A stretch of 64,000 nucleotides of DNA from Adineta ricciae (Eukaryota; Rotifera; Eurotatoria; Adinetida; Adinetidae): NCBI GenBank assembly GCA_905250025.1, contig CAJNOJ010000042.1, positions 62,001 through 126,000 on the forward strand, given 5' to 3'. Each line of letters begins with the position of its first letter. Within the stretch, counting starts at the first letter, position 1. The position numbers and the translations under genes are program-made. The notes beneath the pieces were generated by a model. The model searched no databases, was not told the DNA's origin, and saw only the letters and a list, made by a program, of their open reading frames with translations. This document shows positions 11,940-22,534 of the stretch, piece after piece.

Positions 11940-12251
11940 ATGGGTAGTCTTTTTTCGCGTGGTTATCCTGGGTACGGATATCCTGGATATGGAAATGTAG
12001 GTTATCCTGGCTATGGGGGTGTGGGTTACGATCCAATTGGCGTAGGCTATGATCCGATCATTGGAGGCGGCTATGGTAATGGCGGCTATGTTTATTACAC
12101 CACGGAGTACGTTCCAGCACCGCGTCGCCGTCGACGACGACGCTGCCCAGGGTGTTGTGCCGGTGGCTTCTGTGGATACGGCGGATATGGCGGATTTGGT
12201 GGATATGGCGGGTATGGACGATCCTATGGCAGATACGGAGGTTACTATTAA
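11940..12251 (+). CDS. Small Gly/Tyr-rich protein with Arg run and CPGCC cluster
   Basis: A single exon of 103 aa, family not recognised. The first half is built of GYPGYG, GVGYDPI and GGYGNGGY units. At about residues 62-70 lies a run of seven Arg followed by CPGCCAGGFCGYGG, and the end returns to GYGGYG repeats finishing RYGGYY. No signal peptide or transmembrane segment is visible, so the composition suggests a structural, phase-separating or nucleic-acid-binding protein rather than an enzyme. A TATA box and acceptor-like site upstream, and clear codon-scale repeats without internal stops, support a real gene. Function is not assigned. Confidence 0.6.
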   Translation: MGSLFSRGYPGYGYPGYGNVGYPGYGGVGYDPIGVGYDPIIGGGYGNGGYVYYTTEYVPAPRRRRRRRCPGCCAGGFCGYGGYGGFGGYGGYGRSYGRYGGYY

Positions 12252-12655
12252 TCATCGATTTGTATAAACAGTATAAAATTTGGACTTTATACAAAGAAAG
12301 AAATTTTGATTTCTTTGTGCCTATTACATAACTGAACAACTATGCACGAAATAGAACGTTCTATTTCCTTGTATTTTTATTACTACTGCATGTGTTATTG
12401 TGATTGATCTATGTTCTTTTTCAGTAATAAGAAGTATAATCACATCTCAGATTGAGAGACACTGAACACATCATTAGTTTGTTTTGCCTTTTTCTATGAT
12501 CAGTAACTACCGCCATCATTCGTCAAAGAAACAATGGAGTGGCAGAATGCGCTCTCGAATCACTTTTCATTGTAGAGTTGACAAGTGATCAAGTGAACGA
12601 AAACACGACTAGAGATAGATTTACAAAAACATATCTTATCATTCAACTATCAGTC
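12252..12655. other. Intergenic region carrying copy A of a recurrent intergenic element
   Basis: About 400 nt. At 12497-12565 the sequence around CAGTAACTACCGCCATC resembles two related segments at about 18338-18450 and 18845-18955. It lies directly upstream of the first gene of the three-gene cluster, so a promoter or leader role is possible. Confidence 0.45.
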
Positions 12656-14482
12656 ATGGATAAGACTAATAATCCTTGTGCTGCAATGCTCGAACAACTT
12701 CATACGCTTGAGCAATCTATCCATATTCTCACTCTAGTTAATAATGATCTTCGCCAAATTCTTCGTAAACAGTATAAAGAATATAATGTTTTTTGTTTTG
12801 CACATTTATGAAAGAAAAATATTTTTTTAGCAAGCCCCTTCCGAAATTTATTCGAGAAGCACTCAAGCAGTCAACTATTAGTAAATCGAAAGCAACTTCT
12901 GCTCTTCCGCCTGCACCTCCTTCACTTCCACCAACAGGTACACAGCAAATTGATTGTTACACTTTCGATAAAGCATATAATTCAATATAGAAACGGAAGA
13001 AATGCGTCTGGCTGCAAGTGTTATTGATAAAGCTAAGCGTACTATAGAAGTAAGTTCAGGTAGGACAGTAGATCCAAAAGGTACTATACTGTATTTATAT
13101 CTTCAATATAGAATATTGGAGAAAAGAAATCCAAACCGTCGCCACTTATCGTCCCGCCAATTCTACCTCCAACTCAATCGAATTCCAGCCGTCCGAAAAC
13201 GGCAATATCATCAACTCGCCCACCTTCAGCCAGGTCGACTACATCAAATCCTTCTGAACCTCAGCAGTCCACACAACCGCCAGTGCGTCGTTATGTTCCC
13301 GCTCATATCAAAGCACCATTTCTAACTCAACCTGAAAGGAAACGTCGGCCAGGTTCCACAGTCCGTAACAGTTCACAAACGAATCCTAATCAAAGAACGA
13401 GTGCAACACAACGATCTGCCAGCCAACAACGACAACTATCATCTACCAGTGTCCCTCAACAAGTCACACAAACACTAGCCATTCCATCGGCACAACCAGT
13501 CGAAACAAATTCGATAAATGGCAATCCACATGTCGATGCTACAAGCCAGGAAATAGTTCTTCCAAATCTCACATCTGTTCATACAACTTTTCAGGAACCA
13601 GTTGACAATTCTCAGGAAACTATCGATATTAATATATCTCCTGTTCCCGATTCAATTATACTCAACCGAACTTTAGTCAAACCATTACGACGTTTATGGA
13701 AACAAAATCAAACGCTTCGTGTTCGATTGAAACGCGATCTCGAAAAAAAATCAATACGCAAACCTTCATTTATCGATCGATTAGATGAACAAGTAACTAA
13801 ATTTGACGGATCGAGCTTGAACAACAATATCTTCCTTTCTTAGATTCATTCATCGATAACTATTGACCAAATGCATGTGCCAAATATTGAAGTATTACTA
13901 CAATTAGCTGCTAAACTACGTGCTATCATACTTCATTTGCTCGAAACCTGTATGTTCTACCAAAAGTGACAATAATCAAACAAATTTTTGTTTCATTCTT
14001 AGCGAAATTCGATGATCTTGGTAGCACATTGAAGCGTTTGAATACATTAAAACATCTTGCTAATCAATACCGATATCTATTCATCGGAAATAGTAATATT
14101 CTTGTTTCTATCCAACGTCCACAAGCGATAAACACGAATATAAACATCGATGGTACGATTTCCTGATCAGCTGAGTATTTTACCGAGGCATAGTTTTCTT
14201 TTAGAATGGCTAAATAAACCGAAAGAATCCAGATTGAACCGTACAACTATCCGATATACTGACGACAGTCAATTGATTGCGTTCACTGAAGTACGCTTCA
14301 AACAATTTGAGAATGAATGTCGATTGATCGAGTTAAATTGGCATGAGCAACTAATCAATCAGTTCAAACAAACAGTCTCCAATCCCGATCAAAATCCTCT
14401 TCGAATCTACCGAGAATTGATGTCTCTTGTAACCGGTTTACAAACGTCCACTCCGATTGTTGTAGAAAACAGACACGAATGA
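12656..14482 (+). CDS. Coiled-coil/low-complexity protein, possibly TEDC2-like
   Basis: Seven exons (12656-12771, 12831-12937, 12991-13049, 13112-13792, 13844-13949, 14003-14152, 14205-14482) close in phase to 498 aa. The N-terminus has a short helical segment (LEQLHTLEQSIHILTLVNNDL), then a Pro-rich linker, a helix (EEMRLAASVIDKAKRTIE), a long Ser/Thr/Pro/Gln-rich middle, a basic helix (LRRLWKQNQTLRVRLKRDL), and two leucine-rich helical C-terminal segments. The order of helices loosely recalls TEDC2, a centriolar tubulin epsilon/delta complex subunit. That is resemblance from memory only and unproven. The frame is open farther upstream without an ATG, so I used the first ATG. It is the first of three tightly spaced plus-strand genes. 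Confidence 0.6.
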
Positions 14483-14538
14483 AAATAATGTTTTTACTTT
14501 TGGTGTATTATATTTCTTTCTACTCTATGCACTTTTTC

Positions 14539-14540
14539 AG
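14539..14540 (+). promoter_or_regulatory. Candidate trans-splice acceptor upstream of WDR13
   Basis: CACTTTTTCAG ends 27 nt before the WDR13 ATG and lies only 58 nt after the stop of the preceding gene. There is little room for a promoter, which favours processing of a shared precursor by spliced-leader addition. Confidence 0.5.
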
Positions 14541-14567
14541 ATTGACTTTCTTTTCATCTTGTGTTGA

Positions 14568-16579
14568 ATGTCGACTACATGGCAAGTTTTACTTGCCTTG
14601 GACGCTCGTTACAACGTATATCGTACACCGAATAATTTTCAATTTAGTATGTAGAAGAACTCGTGCTATGCATGTAAACTAGTTGAGAATATTTAGAAAC
14701 GCTGTATATCAGGAGGCGAAGTCAACTGCTGCGCGATAATCGCCCGACAGAAGTAAGATAGATAGATTGATGTGTGCTTTGATAAATGAGTTTTTATTTA
14801 GAATGATGTAAATATTCGAAAGCATTACCTGAAATTACGCTCGATTTTATTAGCGTCAAAATATGGAGCGGTTTTGCTTGACAACAGGTAATGTTTAAAT
14901 GGGAATATCGCATATGTCCTTATTGAGAAACTACTCTTAGATCAAATGGAAGCCATGCTAGTCGAATGAATTCAATCTCTGAAGTGAATATTCATCTGCT
15001 TTTCTTGCGTTCACATGTGAAGTCTGCTCTTTATCGTAGAGTGCTGATTCTTTCGTTGATTGGACGCGAAAAAATACCGCAGTAGTAACAAATCAAATGC
15101 TAATCGATGATATACCTGAGATAAACAATGCACCGTTTTCGACGTCGACTCTTTCGAATGTTTCGATCACTAGCAGGTATGATAAGAGACAATGGAAATA
15201 GAATGCCAACTCGTCCTTCCTTTCTTTCGTACGAATAGAGCACTGGCAATGGGGCGATCTTTAGAAGAGACTTACGCATTTTCTGGCGTTCATCATATCT
15301 TTGATCATCATAAAGGTTCAGGTAACAAGAAAAAAAACTTCTGAAAATTTCAATGTCAATCTCTTCGGATTTTGTCCACAGTAATGCGCGTTCAATTTGC
15401 ACCGAACGATCGAAGTTTACTGGCAACTTGTGGTCGAGATGGAATTCTTGCCATATGTCAAGTTCTTCCCACTCCCGCCACAATTATCTATCGACTTAAG
15501 GGTCACACCGCTGAAATCAATGGTCAGTAATTCATTTTCGTTCAGCATCAAAACGATCGATTTGACTTCGAATAGACATGCAATGGTCATCCATAAACGA
15601 TCTTCTAGTAACAGCAAGTAGTGATGCAAGTATACGTATATGGCAGATCTCAAAAGGCAAATGTATGCGTGTGATTGAGAGTACGCCGGGTGTAGAAAAT
15701 CTTTGTTGCTGCTTTCATCCATCCAATAATAATTTCATTGCCGTGGGAAATAATCGAGGAATTTTGCAAATCTACAATGTTTCAACTGGTAAACCATTGA
15801 AAGTATGTCTTTGTTTTTCTTGTTCTTCACATTTCAAGCGAAAGAATTCGATTTAGAACTGTGTAATTAAATGTTATGGCCGATCAATGTGCGTGACATT
15901 TGATGAAACTGGCTCGATTCTATGGACCGGTGATGATCGCGGAAATATTTTCGCGACTCTGTTTGACATGACAACTGGCAAATTACATAGTTGTAAACGG
16001 TAGTGACACGATCAACAAATTCTTATTTGATTCTATTTCAAAATACTTTAGAGTGTTTTCCAATAGTAACGGTTCCGTAACGAGCTTGTCATTTCGCTAT
16101 CGTTCAACACGGGACGGACGTGAAGGATTCATCTTAGCTAATGTTATACCTAATTTACTCTTAGTTTTTAAGTAGGATTTGTCTAAATATGCAACTTTTC
16201 AGGTTTCATTTACTTTCTATGGTAGAGTCGTGTCCAATAATGGTAAATTAAGTGTACGAAAGCGTTTCTCAATTCGTCACAAGTCATTGACGGTTCACAG
16301 CTCATTTTGTCCAATTATATCTCCACGCCAGGGTTTCTGTGTTGTCAGTGCTAGTGAAGATATGTGCGGTAGGAGAACACGATCTCTTCGTGTGATCTTT
16401 TCATTAGTTTTCGTTTAGTCTATCTCTATGACGTCGATCGAGAAATTCGGACCTTAATCAATAAATTGCAAGGACATTGTTCAGCAGTATTCGATGTATC
16501 ATTCAATGCTGATGAAAGTCTTCTAGCATCATGTGATCAACAAGGTTTAGTTATAATCTGGCAACGAGATAATCGATGA
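14568..16579 (+). CDS. WDR13: WD repeat-containing protein 13 (WDR13)
   Basis: Twelve exons (14568-14646, 14697-14752, 14802-14887, 14941-14983, 15040-15176, 15239-15321, 15382-15522, 15576-15802, 15857-15999, 16052-16171, 16226-16368, 16419-16579), all phases closing, give 472 aa (human about 485). Residues match WDR13 along the length: VLLALDARYNVYRTP, YIRRRSQLLRDN, YAFSGVHHIFD, TASSDASIRIW, CCCFHPSNNNFIAVGN, GDDRGNIFATLFDMTTGKL, INKLQGHCSAVFDVSFNADESLL. It forms a WD40 beta-propeller; the mammalian protein is nuclear and affects proliferation, with no catalytic residues. Introns are 41-63 nt. It lies 85 nt after the previous gene and 97 nt before the next one. An AATAAA (about 16601) follows the stop. 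Confidence 0.93.
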
Positions 16580-16674
16580 TGATGACCATTCGTTCTTAAC
16601 AAATAAAACTTCGTTTTTATTGTTACTGTATTTATAAATATATCTAATAATAAATGAACAAAAACTCTTGTTTT

Positions 16675-16676
16675 AG
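16675..16676 (+). promoter_or_regulatory. Candidate trans-splice acceptor flush with a start codon
   Basis: CTTGTTTTAG is immediately followed by the ATG at 16677, leaving no 5' UTR unless one is added by splicing. It sits 96 nt after the WDR13 stop and after a polyadenylation signal, the arrangement expected at an operon junction. Confidence 0.55.
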
Positions 16677-18190
16677 ATGAGTGTCGCAAAGAAATTGAAA
16701 AAAAGCCTAAATATCGAACATCACAGTGGTGATGATGATATCATCCTTATTGAATCAACGACAACGTCGACTGTTAATGAATTTTGTCAACAGACAGATG
16801 ATTCTTGCCGGGAATATCATTCTGTCATTTGCCTACATTGTAATCTATATTTGTGTTATACTCATGCTGAACAGCATCGTTTGCGACTGCTTAATGAACG
16901 TGACCGATTGGTCAATGAATTGAATGAACAGATCCATCATCTGAATGAAGTCATTCAAAATCCGCATCACATACAAAAACTTTTGTTCGAACACTCAGAG
17001 CAGAAACTGACGTTTCTCCAACAATTACATTTCGAAAAGTCTTTGAATTATTCTGAAATTATCGAAGAATTGAAGAATTTACTTCTACCTGTGCGTCTTC
17101 TGTTGCAACATAGTCAATGTGTGAGTATTATCCAAATCAATCGAATCAAAGAAAGTTTGTCAAAATACAGCGAAAACAAAAAAGTAAAACAGAACTAAAT
17201 CTTCGATTTGACCCTACATTTCATCCGTTAGATTTTATTCAATCGGCTTGTGGATGTCAAACCAGAGAAACCATCTAATCATCATTTTCATCTATCTAGC
17301 TTGGCTTCACCCTGTCGACAGTATGAGTTACCTGTTCAACGCTCGATGCACAATGAGATGGCAGCGAGTGAAGATATTCTTCTAATCAACGATCGTGAAC
17401 ACTTACTTGTATTCAATTTAATCAATAGTTTTGATAAGAACTTAATTCCGGAGTTAATCGAATGGAAACTGAATCTAAATGGAAAAATTCTTGACATACA
17501 GTATAGTGTGTTTTTGAAACTATTTTTTATTTTAACTGACGAGAAATTATTCTCTTTTCATCGACCTTCATCTACAATTTTACTTAATCGTTTCACTTCT
17601 CTTCCATGGTCATGTGCAACGTTGCTAAACTCGATTTTTATCTTATATAAATATTCGACATGTATCGAACAATGGGTGCATCAACCGATTTCTTCATCAT
17701 CGTCGATTCAGTTGATAAAACAGTGGAAATTGAATGAAATTGTAGCTGAATGTGAACACGATCAACATTTAAGATGTATTCGAGCCAATCCAAGCCAAAC
17801 TCAACTGGCAATTTTAATTGTGAGTGTCTCAAGGAATTGTCAATCAATCACATGTTCGTTTTCTAGGAAGATGACGAATGTCAATGGCGTGTTGGAATCT
17901 TTGATATCGATATGAATTGTTTACATCAAACACATACACTTCCCAATGCTTCGACAATCGATTGGAATCTTTTCCTTTCGTTTATAACTAATCAACAATT
18001 ATTGGTTATGGATGGAACAACGGAACAAATCTATTTGATTACGGTTGAGCAAAACGTGTCATCCATCGGACAGAAACAGTATTCCGATTCGGAATATCCA
18101 GTAAATGCATGTGTTATAACAAATGATAACTATAGTCAGTTAATCTTCAAAATGGTCAAACCAAATATGCTCAAATTCTTCCAGATATAA
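16677..18190 (+). CDS. B-box-like zinc-binding, coiled-coil protein with probable C-terminal propeller
   Basis: Three exons (16677-17183, 17232-17819, 17867-18190) give 472 aa in phase. Near residues 37-65 a Cys/His cluster (CREYHSVICLHCNLYLCYTHAEQH) resembles a B-box zinc finger as found in TRIM proteins, followed by a coiled coil (LLNERDRLVNELNEQIHHLNEV). The remaining 270 residues contain repeated hydrophobic beta-like stretches (ILLINDREHLLVFNLI, LLVMDGTTEQIYLITV) compatible with a degenerate WD/NHL-type propeller. That part is inference. No RING finger precedes the B-box, so it is not obviously a ubiquitin ligase. It is the third gene of the tight plus-strand cluster, 97 nt after WDR13. 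Confidence 0.65.
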
Positions 18191-18337
18191 AAAATTGTTT
18201 TCTTTTCTGGTTTTTTTGGTACAATCGTATTAATACGTGTTCTATGATCTAATATTACGTAGCAATAAATAAAAAATTGGAATAATATTATTTAAGAGTT
18301 ATCGCTCTACATGGTTTCAGCTAAAAGTTTATGCGAG

Positions 18338-18450
18338 ATTTACCTTTTGAAAGAGTTCATATTACCTTGTATCAGTAACTATCCCCATTCTTTATCCAAT
18401 GAATATTGATATGAGAGAACAGATGCACGAACTTCGAATGATCTTTTCTT
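18338..18450 (+). repeat. Recurrent intergenic element, copy B
   Basis: Aligns with copy C (18845-18955) by eye through ATTTAC..TTT, GTT.ATATT.CCT, ATC.GTAACTA.C.CCAT.CTTTA.CCAA and GCACGAA.T.CGAA. A shorter related stretch (copy A) is at 12497-12565. I estimate about three quarters identity over the core; this was not computed. Confidence 0.5.
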
Positions 18451-18844
18451 TTAAATAATCTCTATAAAAATGATTTTGATTACATTCTGTCGTTCACTAG
18501 TAAAATTTCTCTTATAATCGTCTCCACTTAACATCTTATATTTAATCATTGTCCCTTACGTGGTATATACCAACTATCTTGAAAACGCTTTATAATGTCA
18601 GAAGCCAGTTCATTCGACCAAAGTGGCTATGAAGAACTGAATCATGCAAAAATTAGTATAAATATTTATTCGAATTTCTAACAGTCAAACTGAAAATGTC
18701 CAACTACAAGAAATAGATGAAAGAAAAAGGTTACATTGGATTACCAGTTGATGACAGGTTAGAGAAGAGCAAGGTATTTGTTGATATTTTATGAAAAAGT
18801 GAGTATAGTGAAAATAGAAAACGTTTTTTGTACATTTATGTAGC

Positions 18845-18955
18845 ATTTACTTTTAAAAAAGTTGATATTGCCTCGCATCGGTAACTACCGCCATCCTTTA
18901 CCAAATAAATGTTGGAATGGAAGAACATGCACGAATTGCGAACGTTTTTTTTCTC
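18845..18955 (+). repeat. Recurrent intergenic element, copy C
   Basis: Related to copy B; it ends near a run of eight T (about 18944-18952), which could serve as a Pol III terminator. It lies about 180 nt upstream of the UBZ-type gene ATG. Function unknown. Confidence 0.5.
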
Positions 18956-19136
18956 TCTATATTTGATTATATTTAAAAAAGGAAAAGGAATGAGTATGTG
19001 GTTAGTTCATTTTACCTTCTATTAATTGGATTCTATATCCTTGACTTCTGATCAAACACGAACGAAATTTTGCTTTAAAACCGTCTTTGTCATTGGTTGT
19101 GACTTTTTTTGTAGATCATTTTCTTTGATAAAAAGT

Positions 19137-19834
19137 ATGTATTATGAAACAGAAGAAGGTGACCAAGAATTGAAACTTATATACGATGCTTTGCAAGCTA
19201 AACTTGTGCAAGAAGACAATGAATCAGATAATGACGGCGAATCGAAAGCAAAGAGATCGCGTAAACGACGTCGAAATGAAGCGTCCATACTCGAACAAGA
19301 AAATGAAGAACGATTGAGCAATGTTCGGCCTAAACGAGCAGCAGGTTAGTTTTACATAAATATTTTCCCTCGTCTCAGTGAGTCTCTGCTACTCTAGCAC
19401 TAAAAATCAATGGAACTAATGTTGGTCAACGACGAATCGATGAATTTATTTCCAAGAAACGTTCTCCATCGAAGAAGACAACAAATTCTATCAAACCGAC
19501 CACAATGCTTCCACCATTACCGATACCGGAAAGTGAACGTTGTCCAATATGTGATCGATTAATTTCCAGCGATATTCTTCAAGTGCATACCGATGCGTGT
19601 TTAATTCAAAATAGTGATTCTGCGAAAGAATTAATCGAAAAAAGTAAACAACGTACTAAAACCGAAGCGAAAGCGAAGGAAATTCTCTTTCAACGAGCGA
19701 CACGCAAAGTAGTTGCTAATCATTTAACTCGTGTGGACAGTGAAACGACCACTTGTCCAACATGCCATATGCAAATGACTGTTTCTCGACTTGAAAATCA
19801 GCATAGGAAAGAATGTTCAAATCGTCGTCTGTGA
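19137..19834 (+). CDS. UBZ4/C2HC-type zinc-finger protein with PIP-box-like motif
   Basis: Two exons (19137-19344, 19398-19834) give 214 aa. The N-terminal third is acidic then basic (a nuclear-localisation-like KRSRKRRR). At about residues 78-85 QRRIDEFI fits the PCNA-interacting pattern Q-x-x-I/L-x-x-F-aliphatic, although the last position is Ile rather than aromatic. Two C2HC fingers follow: CPICDRLISSDILQVHTDAC and CPTCHMQMTVSRLENQHRKEC by pattern, C-x2-C-x11/12-H-x3-C, the spacing of Rad18-type ubiquitin-binding UBZ4 fingers. This suggests a nuclear protein recruited to ubiquitinated PCNA or chromatin in DNA damage tolerance. The function is inferred and no named ortholog was recognised. 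General zf-C2HC fingers are the alternative. Confidence 0.7.
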
Positions 19835-20146
19835 TAATTAGTTTTTTTGTAGCAGATCTGTTTTTTTTTAATATGTATATGTTTTTTTCTCGTATTTCTG
19901 AAATCAATACTGATGTTTGTTTTCCTATCGGCGGTCCATGAATATTTATCGAACATTTTTATATCATAATGATATTTGATTGATCGCTTTCGTCGTATAA
20001 CGTAGGAATATATGATTATTAGCAGAAATATTCTTTTCTATTCGGAGAAATTTCAACTATTAATATAAATAAGACATGATATGTATATGTAGCACACATG
20101 ATTCGGAAGGATTGAAGAGAAAGGTTTGATAGGAAGTTTAGCTGAA

Positions 20147-21035
20147 TTAATTTTCTCGAGAAAATACATCGATTCGATCGGTCATAGCAACGAATACATG
20201 ACCTTTGTTATTCGTTGCTAACGATTCAGGATATTCAATACCAGTTGTGAGTAACTTTTGAAATTCGCCATCTTCACCGAAAAGCACCAAACGATCATTG
20301 TGAGAATCAGCGATGAGTAATTGATGTTTATCAGAGAATGCTGTTATACCACGTGGACTTGACAGGGGATGAGGAAAGCTAGCTGATGTTTCGCTTCCGA
20401 AGCGTTTCTCATAGATGCCATCCAACGTGAATTTATGAACACATGAACCTATTTGATAACACGGAAAGAAATAAGACAATGACAGTTAGTTTATGTAAAG
20501 AAATCCAGAATCAACCTTGAGGATCTGTGATATAGATATGTCCATTTGCTGCTGTACAATAACCAAGTGAACTAAACAGATTCTTATCACCAAAAAACCG
20601 TATGAGATTCGCGCTTTTCGGATCGTAAACTTTCACTTGTCGATTAGCTTGATCACACACATAGATTAAATCATGTTCATCGACACATATGCCTTGATAA
20701 TTCGTTAGACCAGCTTGAGCATCATCGCAAGCAATTGTTCGTGTTAGACGAAGGTCACTACTTAAAACTAACACCTGCAGTTCATCGCTCATTAGTACTT
20801 GATCATTACTCATGACAGCTAGACCATTTTTTGTTCCATAATGACTGATAATCTTCGCTAATTTATTGTCTTCGGTAAATGCAACGACACGTTCGTTTTT
20901 GGAATCCGCAATGAATAATAATCCGTCATTTGGTCGGTAAGCAATACCACGTGGTTGATTTAGAAAAGATTTGCCAAATTCAAGCGAACCGAGTGAATTA
21001 ATTAATGAAAACTGAATTTGTGATGCATTAGCCAT
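20147..21035 (-). CDS. NHL-repeat beta-propeller protein
   Basis: Two exons (21035-20516, 20448-20147) give 273 aa. Repeats of the NHL type are clear: FLNQPRGIAYRPNDGLLFIADSKNERVVAF, YQGICVDEHDLIYVCDQANRQVKVYDP by pattern, and PRGITAFSDKHQLLIADSHNDRLVLF. They give about six blades. There is no signal peptide, RING or B-box, so it is a free-standing propeller, presumably a protein- or ligand-binding module. Such stand-alone NHL genes are abundant in rotifers. An acceptor (TTTTATTTTTAG) lies 14 nt upstream of the ATG, again suggesting trans-splicing. Confidence 0.8.
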
Positions 21036-22534
21036 TGTCTCAACACAATCTAAAAATAAAACATCTTCCTACTAGTTGGTTCGATCTGTTAACGTCTAGG
21101 ACTCTATCGGAAGTAGTTTTGGCATATCTTTTGTTTGCTGAAAAAAACAGATAAGGTCGAAATCTCCTACCAGTAATTATATTGGATAGTAAACAAAGAA
21201 AAAAACTTTTTTTGTATCACCAGTGTTTGCATATCGATGTTGAAGAGAAAAAAATCTATCGATTTTATGTTTGATTTTTGTATTCGATCGAAATGTTAGA
21301 GAAGCGTTCTATTCAGAATATTCGGAAGAAACAATACGAATTCGTTAGATTTCGAACGGTAGATTCTCAAGAATATCAATGGTAATCTGTTGAAAAGTAA
21401 TAGAAACTAGAGAAGCGATGTTGTTAGCGTTGTCGCTGTTATAATGCTATAGAACTGGATAAGAAAATAATGTGTTGTATAGTTATGATGCTGTTTTTTA
21501 TCCTTCAGTCAGTTTCCAAGTAGGCGTTGGACATACGTCATTATACAAACAGAAAAACTCCATAGACTGAGAGACCTACAATGTCACTTATGCATTCGTT
21601 CGTTTTCCTATGAGGGAAAAGAAACGTTTTTCTCGTTTTATACCCTAGATTTGGCATACATCAAACAATGGTACCAGATAATAGAGCGAATAATCAAGCG
21701 TTATTTGGTTTGCTAACTTTGTCTCTTTGTGGTTCAGGCGAAAAAAAGCAAAAATCAATCTGTATTCCGTAGGCAAGCGCAAGAGAGAGAGAACGCCGAA
21801 GACGTTGCGAGACGCACGCTATCTTGATGTCTATCATAGTAAGACATATACCATCCGATGGCGTTAATCTTGATTAATATTAGAACATACTCAATGAGAC
21901 CAAGGCACATCATATGCAAACTATATCGAAGAGAGATTAAGATGCGAAGACAAGATTATAAATAGTGAATAAACATGATGTGATGATGAAGAAGAAGAAG
22001 ATCTTGATTATTCTACATATTCTACAATGATTTCTGGAAGTTGCCATGGTAAACTGAGTTATCATGGTTTCATCTTTCTCGACATATTGAGTTCTCTTTT
22101 TTTTGTTGAATTTTATTTGCAATAAAACTGTCACTGTGCAAGTAGACGCGAAAAAGTGAACAATAAAATGTGGTAAAATTCGTTAGCAAGCAACAAACAA
22201 TTATTAGTAAATCGAATGGACGTTTTCTTCATACTACAAAATTTCAGATCATTCTGGCATAACATCACAAAAGAAATGATATCATATGAAAAGATTCATT
22301 CATATCAGTAGAGACAAAGAAGTAAAACAAAACAAAAAAAGCAAGAAAGAATGGAATGTGTACGTAGGTTAATGAACGAGAAAACGAAACTACAATGAGA
22401 TTATTGGTTGTTGTCAGATATGAGAACAAAGAGTAATATATGACCAGTTGATGTCATTCTATGAAGAGCAACTTAGAAAATACTTTCACCATTAGAATAA
22501 TCAACTAGTATTGAATCGATTAAGATTTCTGCGC
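21036..22534. other. Intergenic region, no gene seen
   Basis: About 1.5 kb of AT-rich sequence between the NHL gene (start) and the MARVEL gene (stop), both on the minus strand. No frame with domain or splice support. It should contain the NHL promoter and the MARVEL 3' UTR. Confidence 0.5.

Larger units (their letters stand above)
18191..19136. other. Intergenic region with a locally duplicated element
   Basis: No convincing gene. A short frame starting at 18597 (MSEASSFDQSGYEELNHA) stops quickly and cannot be joined in phase to the next gene. Two related segments (B and C) described separately lie at each side. A T-rich acceptor (CTTTTTTTGTAG ending at 19114) precedes the next gene's ATG by 22 nt. 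Confidence 0.5.

Noticed and set aside
18597-18720. Short frame starting MSEASSFDQSGYEEL
   Set aside because: It stops within about 20 codons. The only possible intron would be under 35 nt, and the continuation stops again, so it does not connect to the UBZ gene.
21060-21090. Motif GGTTCGATC resembling a tRNA T-arm (also near 29799)
   Set aside because: No acceptor stem, D-arm or anticodon arm can be folded around either site.
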